Source: an uncultured Desulfobacterales bacterium (GTDB taxonomy: Bacteria; Desulfobacterota; Desulfobulbia; Desulfobulbales; Desulfocapsaceae). From it: a DNA stretch of 64,000 nucleotides. Below are positions 1 to 7,195 of this stretch, piece by piece. The stretch spans positions 1 through 64,000 of the forward strand of contig CALGIJ010000011.1 of assembly GCA_937915545.1 (NCBI GenBank), in the 5' to 3' direction. Position 1 is the stretch's first letter. The number at the start of each line of letters is the position of its first letter. The position numbers were made by a program, and so were the translations under genes. A model generated the notes under the pieces. The model searched no databases. It saw nothing but the letters and a program-made list of their open reading frames with translations, and was not told where the DNA came from.

Positions 1-7
1 TCTGCTC

Positions 8-48
8 GGGCGCCCCGTCATGCATCGCTTGACGGGACGCCCTTTTTT
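8..48 (+). terminator. Rho-independent terminator of an upstream gene
   Basis: A strong stem pairs GGGCG and CCCGTCA with TGACGGG and CGCCC, with one C/A mismatch and a 9-base loop, followed directly by six T. This is a canonical intrinsic terminator on the plus strand. The gene it ends lies outside the window. Confidence 0.85.
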
Positions 49-374
49 ATTGCCGGGCAAACTCTTCACTGCCACCTCCCTGCCCCTCCGCCAAAGCCCG
101 GCAGGAGCCTTTTCACATTGCAGTATCCTCAGTTCTCCCCCGCCCTGCCCCCACTTGCCGGCCAGTTCCACCGCAACAGTTGTCTGCCCCCCTTTCTCCC
201 CTGCCACTCTTCTTCGCCATCGCCGCACCTCCCGCCCGTGTTCGGGACTACGCGCGGCGAACGGCAAGATCTCGCCCGAGCCCGCTGATTTCCTGGTCTA
301 TTCTCCCATCTTTTGCTATAGTTGGGCAGGTTTTCAGACAATCACACACCACTCCCTACCTCATTGGTGACGCC
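49..374. other. Intergenic leader before the class III FBPase gene
   Basis: These 326 bases separate the left-edge terminator from the first gene and presumably hold its promoter. The reading frame of the FBPase gene stays open upstream to about position 180, but that extension is Pro/Ser/Arg-rich and unlike the family, so I treat it as non-coding. I see no convincing -35/-10 pair. Confidence 0.4.
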
Positions 375-2237
375 ATGCCGTTCTCCCCCAAGTCAGCGCG
401 AGAAAAAGGGCGCGCCCAGGACGTCCGTGTCAGCGAGATAGACGAGCTATCCAGTCGACTGCTCTCCATCGACCTCGAGCTCAACTCCAACATCCCAACG
501 ACACTGTGGATCAGTGACTTGCATGGCGAAGGCGATCGCTTCAAGTCGATCCTCCGCGGTCGTTTCGGCATGCTCTTCCAGACCTGCAAGGAAGCGTTGC
601 CCAGCACCTTCAGTGCCGAGAAGATCCAGTTGCTCACCAAGATCATCAGGAAGCAGCACTATATCGAGGACGATGTCATCCAGATGGATATGCAGGATGT
701 CATCCTCTGCCTGGTGCAGATACTCAAGTACAAGCTCACCAATATCAAGGCCCCGGGCAGCGACATTTTCCGCCCCGAGTTCCGCGACATCATCAACCGC
801 CTGCTCTCCGGCCTGCCCGTCCCCGACCCTATTTTCGAGGAACCGATCATCGCCGACCGCCTCATCGCCCACCTCTCCCATACCATCCGCCTCGTGCTCC
901 TCGACCGCATCCAGGTCTTGGGCGATGTCTTTGATCGCGGGCCCCAGCCCGACAAGATCATCCGCATCCTCGCTTCGCCCGCCTACCGCGACATGGTTGA
1001 TTATGTCTATGGCAATCACGACATCCTGTGGATGGGGGCGGCCTCCGGCAACCAGTCGCTGGTCGCCGAAGCAATGCGCATCACCTGCCGCTACGACCAC
1101 TTCGAGTTCCTCGAGCGGCTCGGTTTTGACAGCAGCGAATTGGCCAGCTTCGCCGAGCGAACCTACCCGGTGGAACACGCCACCGGCAACTTCAAGGCCA
1201 AGACCAACAAGGGCCGCTCCATGGAAAAGGCCCTGGCGATCATCCAGTTCAAGCTCGAAGAGCAGACCATCGCCGACTTTCCCGTCTACGCCATGGAAAG
1301 CCGCATGTGGATGGAACGGCTTGCTAACATGCTGCGCAGCGGCGACACCGCCGGCCTCAACGACACTCACTTCCCGACCATCGATCTCGATGACCCCGGC
1401 CGACTCACCGCCGAAGAACGGGCGATCATCGACGGACTCACCCGGCAATTCACCAGCAACCGACGTCTCAAGCGGCTGCTGCGCTTTCTCTTCACCAAGG
1501 GCAAGACCTACCATATCCAAAACAACTTCCTCAATATTCATGCCCTGGTGCCCTCCACCGCCGAGGGTGACTTCGAATCCTTCCTCGGCTACAAGGGCAA
1601 GGCTCTGCTCGACTTCATCCACGATACCATCAGCCGCGTCGGCGAGCGCTATCTCGCCTCACAGCCGCAGGACAAAGCCGACCAGGCCCTGTTCTTCTAC
1701 CTGTGGTGCGGACCCAAGTCTCCGTTTTTCGGCAAGCACGCCATGAAGACCTTCGAGCGATACTTTCTCAAGGACAAGGCCACCCATGCCGAAAGGACCC
1801 TGTTCTGGAAAGACAACATGCAGACGGTCGCCTTCAAGCGCAAGATGCAGCAGGAGTTCGGCGTGCAGCGAGTCATCTTCGGCCACACCCCGGTCAACTA
1901 CAAGAAGGGCCTGCAGATGGCCAGCGAGGATGGGGTAGCCATCAACGTCGATGGCGGTTTCGCCGCTGCCTATTACAATCGCGGCCACTCTCTGGTCCAT
2001 ACCCCGTACCAGTTGTACGGCATCATCCTGCCGACCCCCGACGAGATCAACGAAGCCGCCCTGAAACTCGAGTCAGCGCCCCTCGATATCGAGCTGATCG
2101 ACGAGTTCCCGCAGCCGATGAAAATCAAGGACACCATTGCCGGCAAGCATCTGCGGCAACAACGCCACGCCATCCTGCAGCGGTTGCAGCAATGCGCCAT
2201 CCCCAACGGCGGCCATCACGCCACCCCCGACAACTGA
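375..2237 (+). CDS. fbp: Fructose-1,6-bisphosphatase, class III
   Basis: This enzyme hydrolyses fructose-1,6-bisphosphate to fructose-6-phosphate in gluconeogenesis. The 620-residue protein is near the usual size of the class III (Firmicutes-type) family and carries the full calcineurin-like metallophosphatase set: SDLHGEGDRF near residue 45, GDVFDRGP near 180, YGNHD near 215, GHTPVNYKKG near 505, and DGGFAAAYYNRGHSLVHTP just after. The ATG at 375 is preferred because family similarity begins soon after it, while upstream codons look non-coding. It lies 15 bases before a GlpX-like gene, so the two are probably co-transcribed. A class II aldolase gene near 19 kb supplies the preceding gluconeogenic step. 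It is the only one of the two FBPase-type genes here with an intact active site. Confidence 0.9.
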   Translation: MPFSPKSAREKGRAQDVRVSEIDELSSRLLSIDLELNSNIPTTLWISDLHGEGDRFKSILRGRFGMLFQTCKEALPSTFSAEKIQLLTKIIRKQHYIEDDVIQMDMQDVILCLVQILKYKLTNIKAPGSDIFRPEFRDIINRLLSGLPVPDPIFEEPIIADRLIAHLSHTIRLVLLDRIQVLGDVFDRGPQPDKIIRILASPAYRDMVDYVYGNHDILWMGAASGNQSLVAEAMRITCRYDHFEFLERLGFDSSELASFAERTYPVEHATGNFKAKTNKGRSMEKALAIIQFKLEEQTIADFPVYAMESRMWMERLANMLRSGDTAGLNDTHFPTIDLDDPGRLTAEERAIIDGLTRQFTSNRRLKRLLRFLFTKGKTYHIQNNFLNIHALVPSTAEGDFESFLGYKGKALLDFIHDTISRVGERYLASQPQDKADQALFFYLWCGPKSPFFGKHAMKTFERYFLKDKATHAERTLFWKDNMQTVAFKRKMQQEFGVQRVIFGHTPVNYKKGLQMASEDGVAINVDGGFAAAYYNRGHSLVHTPYQLYGIILPTPDEINEAALKLESAPLDIELIDEFPQPMKIKDTIAGKHLRQQRHAILQRLQQCAIPNGGHHATPDN

Positions 2238-2252
2238 ACCCGGGTACACCAT

Positions 2253-3200
2253 ATGGATACCAACTACGGCATGGAAATCGTCCGGGCCACCGAGATCGCG
2301 GCCCTGACCGCCGCCCGTTTGCAGGGCCTGGGGGATCATCGCGATATCCTCAACCAGACCCGCAAGGCCATCACCAAGACCCTCAACCGCCTGCCGGTGG
2401 AAGGCGGCCTGGTCAACGATCGCTTCTGCGACCGCCCCGGGGTGGTACAGCTGCCAACCACCCTCGGCCGCGGGGGCGAGCGCACCGATATCATGACCAT
2501 CGCCCTCGAGGCCTACCGCAGCGCCGCCGACGGCAAGAACAACTCGACCTCCTACGCGGTCATCGCCAAGGCGGGCTCCATCCAGCCACTGCCCAACCTC
2601 ATCATGTACAAGATCGCCGTCGGCCCCGAGGTCGGCGAGGTCGTCGACATCACCCAGCCGCCGGTGATCAACATCAAGCGGGTTGCGCGGGTGCTCGGCA
2701 AATACACCGAGAACGTTACCGTGTGCATCCTCAACAAGGTGCAGCACAGCGATCTCATCAATGAGATCAGGGGCTGCGGAGCACGGATCAAGCTCATCGA
2801 CGAAGGCGAGGTCTCCGGCTGCCTCGCCGCCATCACCGGTGAAAAGGCGGATATCTACATCGGCTACGGCTTCGCCCCCGAGGCGGCCATGGTGACCGCG
2901 GCCATCCGCTGCCTCGGCGGCTACTTCGAAGGCAAGATCATCTACGACAACGACGGCGACCGCCACGAGGCGTCGCGGAATGGCATTGACGACCACGACA
3001 AGATCTTTCGTGTCCAGGACCTCATCCGCAGCAAGGAGGTGGCCTTTGCCGCCACCGGCATCACCGATGGGGAGTTCCTCGAGGGGGTGCGTTTCACCGC
3101 CAACGGCGCCATTACCTCCTCCTTCGTCGCCAGGGGTGAGACCCGCACCTACCGCCGGCTCGAGACACGCCACTTCTTCGATTTCAAGCCGGTTTTTTAA
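2253..3200 (+). CDS. GlpX-like (class II FBPase family) protein with altered active site
   Basis: The 315-residue protein aligns by eye along its whole length with class II fructose-1,6-bisphosphatase GlpX: the TEIAAL start, VGPEVG, a GFAPEAAM segment matching GlpX GGAPEGV with its Glu, a C-terminal ATGITDGEFLEGV, and the TRTYRRLETRH end. However, several residues known to bind metal or substrate in E. coli GlpX are not where expected. The GEGEIDEAP loop reads NDRFCDRPG, VDPIEGT reads TIALEAYRS, the Asp of the NTADGAA segment is replaced, and DGD reads EGE. It may therefore be inactive as an FBPase, act on another phosphosugar, or regulate its neighbour. It sits directly downstream of the complete class III FBPase. 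Family membership is fairly sure; the function is open. Confidence 0.75.
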   Translation: MDTNYGMEIVRATEIAALTAARLQGLGDHRDILNQTRKAITKTLNRLPVEGGLVNDRFCDRPGVVQLPTTLGRGGERTDIMTIALEAYRSAADGKNNSTSYAVIAKAGSIQPLPNLIMYKIAVGPEVGEVVDITQPPVINIKRVARVLGKYTENVTVCILNKVQHSDLINEIRGCGARIKLIDEGEVSGCLAAITGEKADIYIGYGFAPEAAMVTAAIRCLGGYFEGKIIYDNDGDRHEASRNGIDDHDKIFRVQDLIRSKEVAFAATGITDGEFLEGVRFTANGAITSSFVARGETRTYRRLETRHFFDFKPVF

Positions 3201-3247
3201 GCCCGGCGACAATCAGATCCCCGCCCCCTGAGAGAGGCCCGCAGCCC

Positions 3248-3910
3248 ATGAACGTCGTTCCACCACAGCACGCCATCCTCCAGCGAGACAACCGCACCTA
3301 CGCCATCACCCCGCGGATTCCCGCCGGCCTGCTGCACCGCCATCACCTCCTGGCGATTGCCGCGGTGGTGGAGAAATATCACATCCCCATCGTCAAGATC
3401 ACCTCCGGCCAGCGCCTCGCCCTGGTGGGCATCGAAGAGGCGGATCTCGCCCAGGTCTACGAAGAGCTTGGCATGTCCCCCGGAACGGCCACCGAACTCT
3501 GCCTGCATTACGTCCAGGCCTGCCCCGGCACCGAGATATGCCGTTTCGGGGTGCGCGACGCGCTCGGCCTCGGCATCCGTCTGGAAGGCCTCCTCGAGAG
3601 CCGCCAACTGCCGGCCAAGCTCAAGGTCGGCGTTTCCGGCTGCCAGTTCTGCTGTGGCGAGAGTCTCGTCCGCGATATCGGCCTGATCGGCAAGAAAAGC
3701 GGCTGGACGGTGGTCTTCGGCGGCCACTCCGGCAATCGCCCCCGCACCGCCGACACCGTCGGCGAGGACCTCGACGACGACGCGGCCGTCGCCCTCGTTG
3801 AGAAGTGCCTCGCCTGCTATGTTCAACAGGCCCGCAAGCGGGAGCGAACCTCGCGCTTTGTCGAACGCTTCGGCGTCGAGGCTTTCCGTCAGATAGTCGG
3901 CGCGCCCTGA
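3248..3910 (+). CDS. Low-molecular-weight siroheme / 4Fe-4S protein (assimilatory-type sulfite reductase family)
   Basis: The 220-residue protein resembles the small siroheme proteins of Desulfovibrio and methanogens, once called low-spin or assimilatory-type sulfite reductases. An N-terminal ferredoxin-like half contains TSGQRLALVG, as in nitrite/sulfite reductase half-domains. It is followed by the siroheme-4Fe-4S ligands: C92-x5-C98 in ACPGTEIC and C132-x3-C136 in GCQFCCGES. The second motif has an extra Cys at 135 where relatives usually have Ser or Asn. Sulfite or nitrite reduction is plausible, but the in vivo role of these small forms is unsettled. It follows the FBPase genes by 47 bases on the same strand; no other sulfur gene is adjacent. 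Confidence 0.8.
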   Translation: MNVVPPQHAILQRDNRTYAITPRIPAGLLHRHHLLAIAAVVEKYHIPIVKITSGQRLALVGIEEADLAQVYEELGMSPGTATELCLHYVQACPGTEICRFGVRDALGLGIRLEGLLESRQLPAKLKVGVSGCQFCCGESLVRDIGLIGKKSGWTVVFGGHSGNRPRTADTVGEDLDDDAAVALVEKCLACYVQQARKRERTSRFVERFGVEAFRQIVGAP

Positions 3911-4070
3911 AGGCGTTCCGCACATCGACGGGATTGAGAAAAAAGCCTTTCTCGCCGGCCTATTGAAATGACGTTTTCTGCCGATACGTAGCAAGAGATT
4001 GGCAGGATGCGGCACCAGCCGCGCCCGTAGCGACGGCCCCGCAAGGCCATTGTGTCCTCTATTGGTGAAC

Positions 4071-5276
4071 ATGTCGATGACGGAATCACCCCAAACAGCG
4101 CCAGCCGCAGAGCCCATCGCTTCCGACCCCAACCGCGCAGGAAACGACAGCTTTTTCGACAATCTCCGTCGTTCCAGCCCCTCCGCCGACTACCAGAACA
4201 TCGAGAGGCGCACCCACTCCAATACCGTCTTCCTCGTCGACGAGCCGATCCGCACCTCGTTCATGCCACGGCCGACACACTGGTCGGTGGCCTGGTCCGA
4301 CCTGATGATGACCATGTTCGTGCTCTTTCTCTGCATGTACGCCTACCAGTCGGCCAACGAGCACTTCATGGGCAAGAAGAAGCCGGAGATCATCGGCGGA
4401 GACACTACCGAGGCCCTGCGAACCATGGACACGGGCAAGGCCACCCTGCCCTTCGACCCGATCCGCCCCGGCCTGCCGCTGATCGCCGCCGGCACGGTGA
4501 AAAAGGTGGAGAAGGTTGCTCTAGACCAGGTCGGCAACCTCCCCGTGGAGCCCACTTTCCCCAAAGGGGAAAGGCCCCCCTCTTCTTCGGCAAAGCCGGC
4601 CATGCCGGCGCCCCCCTCCGACAGGCCTCCCCCTCGAGTCAGTGCCGAGGAGAAAATCGCCGTGCCCGTTCCAGGAGACTCCCCCACCCCCCGGCAAGTG
4701 CCTCCGGCTCCCCTCGCCGGCGAGGACATCCTCCACCCCCGCCCCATGGTGGGCGACGGCGAGCAGGCCGCGCCTGCACCTGCCGACACTTTCCGTGAAA
4801 TCTACAGGGTCGGCAGGGGCGCCCTGGAGAGCAACGACCTCGAAGACTTCGCCAGCATCGACATCGTCCCCGACCAGACGGTGCGCATCATCCTCACCAG
4901 CGATCTGCTCTTCGGCCTCGGCGAGAGCGTGCTTTCCGAGAAGGCCAGATCCTCCCTGGAGAAGGTCGCCGCCGCGATCCGCTTCACCCCGTATATGATC
5001 AATGTCGTCGGACATACCGACAACATCCCCATGCGCTCCAGCCTTTTCAAGAGCAACTGGGAACTTTCCGTCGCCCGCGCCAGTTCGGTGGCCCGCTATC
5101 TCATCGAAGAGATGGGCATGAACCCCAGCCAGTTCGTGGTCAGCGGCTACTCCTCCTATCGGCCGATAGCCCCCAACACCACCGCCGACAACCGGGCCAA
5201 GAACCGTCGCGTCGAGATCATCATCTCCAAACGGCTCCCCGAGCCCCTGCCGGCAACGGCGGAGAACCTGCGATAA
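4071..5276 (+). CDS. MotB-like stator protein with OmpA peptidoglycan-binding domain
   Basis: This 401-residue protein has one transmembrane helix near residues 65-85 that includes WSDLMMTMFVLF, with the Asp expected of a MotB/ExbD ion channel. A long Pro/Ala-rich periplasmic linker of roughly 150 residues follows, then a C-terminal OmpA-like domain (GESVLSEKARSSL, VVGHTDNIP, NWELSVARASSVARYL, NRAKNRRVEII) that should bind peptidoglycan. Its MotA-like partner starts 17 bases downstream. The gene order B then A reverses the usual motA-motB order, and no other flagellar genes are visible. The start is set at ATG 4071; a second ATG two codons later is also possible. It may power flagella, gliding or another envelope process. 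Confidence 0.8.
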   Translation: MSMTESPQTAPAAEPIASDPNRAGNDSFFDNLRRSSPSADYQNIERRTHSNTVFLVDEPIRTSFMPRPTHWSVAWSDLMMTMFVLFLCMYAYQSANEHFMGKKKPEIIGGDTTEALRTMDTGKATLPFDPIRPGLPLIAAGTVKKVEKVALDQVGNLPVEPTFPKGERPPSSSAKPAMPAPPSDRPPPRVSAEEKIAVPVPGDSPTPRQVPPAPLAGEDILHPRPMVGDGEQAAPAPADTFREIYRVGRGALESNDLEDFASIDIVPDQTVRIILTSDLLFGLGESVLSEKARSSLEKVAAAIRFTPYMINVVGHTDNIPMRSSLFKSNWELSVARASSVARYLIEEMGMNPSQFVVSGYSSYRPIAPNTTADNRAKNRRVEIIISKRLPEPLPATAENLR

Positions 5277-5293
5277 ATCCAGGCAAAAGGACT

Positions 5294-6163
5294 ATGAAAC
5301 GAAAAAACCTCATCGGTATCGTTCTCGGCAGCGGGCTCTTCCTCTCCGGTTTCATCATCCCCGGCAACCTCGCTCTCTACTTCAACCTTTCCGGGTGGCT
5401 GATCGTCTTCGGCGGCACCGCCGCCGCGGCGCTGTTCAGCTTCAAGGCGGAGCAGATGGAAAATGTCATCCGGGTGCTCCGCGCCGCCTATCGCCGACCG
5501 GTGCCTCGGGAAACGGAAATCATCAACATCCTCATCGATCTTTCCATCCGCTCCCGCGTCGAGGGCATCCTTACCCTGCAGAAGCACGAGAACGAGACCA
5601 CTATCCTCTTCCTGCGCCGTGCCCTGGGCTGCCTCGTGGATGGCTACAAGATCGAACAGATCAGAGACATCCTCAACACCGAAATGTACTTTTTCCGCCT
5701 GCGGCGCGAGGACTCGGAACGGGTCATCCGCGCCATCGCCGATTACCTCCCGGCGTTCGGCATGATGGGCTCGGTGGTCGGCCTGATCGCCATGCTGGGC
5801 GGTATCGGCGACACCACCGTCATCCTCCAGGCCATCCCCGTGGCGTTGACCTCGACCCTCTATGGCCTGATCTTCTCCAATTTCTTCTTCCTGCCCTTTG
5901 CCGCCACGGTGCGCGAACGCACCAACCACGAACTCCTGCTGCAGAAAATCATCATGGAGGGCGTCATCGCCATCAACTCGGAGGTCAACCCGGTGATCCT
6001 CAAGACCAAGCTGGAATCCTTCCTCACCCCCTCGGAACGGGAGTCGGAGCTGGTCTCCTATGCCAAGATCAGGGAACGGTTCAACATCCACCGCGAGCAA
6101 CTGCGGGCCGGAGAGGAGGGCGAAGGGGACGAGGAGGGGCGGGAGGAGTCCCGCCAGGGTTAG
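5294..6163 (+). CDS. MotA/TolQ/ExbB-type proton channel protein
   Basis: The 289-residue inner-membrane protein has two N-terminal helices (about 5-25 and 30-50), a cytoplasmic region rich in charged helices, and the channel segment PAFGMMGSVVGLIAMLGG through LTSTLYGLIFSNFFFLPFA. This corresponds to MotA transmembrane helices 3 and 4, including the conserved Pro. The C-terminus is short and acidic. With the MotB-like gene just upstream it should form an ion-driven stator complex. Its stop codon overlaps the stop codon of the convergent DUF4388 gene. MotA is more likely than TolQ because the partner carries an OmpA domain. Confidence 0.8.
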   Translation: MKRKNLIGIVLGSGLFLSGFIIPGNLALYFNLSGWLIVFGGTAAAALFSFKAEQMENVIRVLRAAYRRPVPRETEIINILIDLSIRSRVEGILTLQKHENETTILFLRRALGCLVDGYKIEQIRDILNTEMYFFRLRREDSERVIRAIADYLPAFGMMGSVVGLIAMLGGIGDTTVILQAIPVALTSTLYGLIFSNFFFLPFAATVRERTNHELLLQKIIMEGVIAINSEVNPVILKTKLESFLTPSERESELVSYAKIRERFNIHREQLRAGEEGEGDEEGREESRQG

Positions 6164-6735
6164 TTCTTGCCGGGCTCGGAGTTGTCCATACGGACGATGC
6201 CTTCCAGCAGGAGGTGGTCGATACGCTCGTTGATGAGGATCTCCTCCTGGGAGGGATACTGATTGGCGTAGAAGAAGAACATACCCCGCTTCCACGACAA
6301 GGTCTCGAAAAAGGCCTCGCGGGCCTGCAGCTTGAGGAGGTCCACCAGGATCTCGAACTTGAGAAAGCCCTTGCGGACAAGGATGTCGCCCAGTCGGCGA
6401 CGCATGCCGTGCTGGTTATGAATTTTCAGGCACTGGGCGAGCTGGCTGGCATTGATCGCCCCCGATTCGAGCAGAAGGTCGCCGATGCGCTTGCTGTTGC
6501 GGCTCAAGGCGCCGAAGATGAGAATGCCTTTCTGAAAAAAGAAGCTGGCATTGTTATGGTCGGTCACCACACGAAGTTCCCCGGAGACGGTGGCGTAATC
6601 GAAAAACTGAAAAATACTGTTCAGCTCTATCAAGGCAATATTGCCCTGCAGAGAGATACCGGTCTTATGACGCGAATCCACTTTCATCTGCAGCGTCTGC
6701 TCATTCTTTCGGGTCGGCCCGCTCTCATATGACAC
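6160..6735 (-). CDS. DUF4388 domain protein
   Basis: The 191-residue cytoplasmic protein resembles DUF4388/PatA N-terminal proteins common in deltaproteobacteria. It has a segment on the effect of a ligand or phosphosignal (GNIALIELNSIFQFFDYATVSGEL, given here only as its first and last parts: GNIALIELN and ATVSGEL), then a hydrophobic FFFQKGILIFGAL strand, an IGDLLLESGAI helix and an IGDxLV/KGF repeat typical of the family's C-terminal half. No catalytic residue is recognisable. Such proteins often sit near motility or two-component genes, which fits the convergent stator pair. There is no further partner on its own strand. Confidence 0.65.
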   Translation of the reverse strand: MSYESGPTRKNEQTLQMKVDSRHKTGISLQGNIALIELNSIFQFFDYATVSGELRVVTDHNNASFFFQKGILIFGALSRNSKRIGDLLLESGAINASQLAQCLKIHNQHGMRRRLGDILVRKGFLKFEILVDLLKLQAREAFFETLSWKRGMFFFYANQYPSQEEILINERIDHLLLEGIVRMDNSEPGKN

Positions 6736-7195
6736 CAGACAGCACCTTCCCGGGGAGTTTTCCTGAAAACAATTTTGCAGTTATCCGGTCAAGATAGCTT
6801 CATTCTCTTCGAGCATCGGGAACATTTGCGCAGGTCGCAATCGACTCGGCGCCCAGCAGGAGTCAAGGCTACCCTACCCCCCGGCAAACGACAAGCAGTT
6901 TATCCTTGACGATTCCCTTTTGCCGCATCTTTTTTACACCCCAAAAAGCCATGCCGGCCGGCAGGGTCGCTGCAGACGCCACGTGCAACTGCAGGGCGCC
7001 AAAGGCTATGCGAAGAAGACCGAGAGTCCTCGCTCGCACCGCCTCGCCAACGGCAATTCCAGTGCAAAAAGAGGCGTTCTATGCTATTACTCGACGTAAC
7101 CGACCCCAGGAATATTTCTCATTAGATGGCGCGCAGTACGGCGAGGGACGCTCCCTCGGGCGCCATTTTCTGCCTTCTGCAACGAGGACGCCCCC
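6736..7195. other. Intergenic region between divergent DUF4388 gene and dnaE
   Basis: These 460 bases separate the start of the minus-strand DUF4388 gene from dnaE and should contain promoters for both. A TTGACG at 6906-6911 has only a poor T-rich -10 about 18 bases on. A compact stem-loop close to dnaE is listed separately. I see no credible gene. Confidence 0.4.
7126..7169 (+). promoter_or_regulatory. Stem-loop followed by T-run in the dnaE leader
   Basis: An inner perfect stem CGAGGGA/TCCCTCG (7142-7148 and 7152-7158) closes a 3-base loop. An outer pair ATGGCG/CGCCAT (7126-7131 and 7161-7166) is followed by TTTT. The structure ends 27 bases before the dnaE start, so it could be an attenuator, the terminator of a short leader transcript, or simply a structured leader. 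Confidence 0.4.

Noticed and set aside
4071..6163. MotB/MotA-like pair as a Zorya anti-phage system
   Set aside because: No ZorC, ZorD or ZorE follows and the MotA-like protein lacks the long ZorA tail; the neighbours are metabolic.
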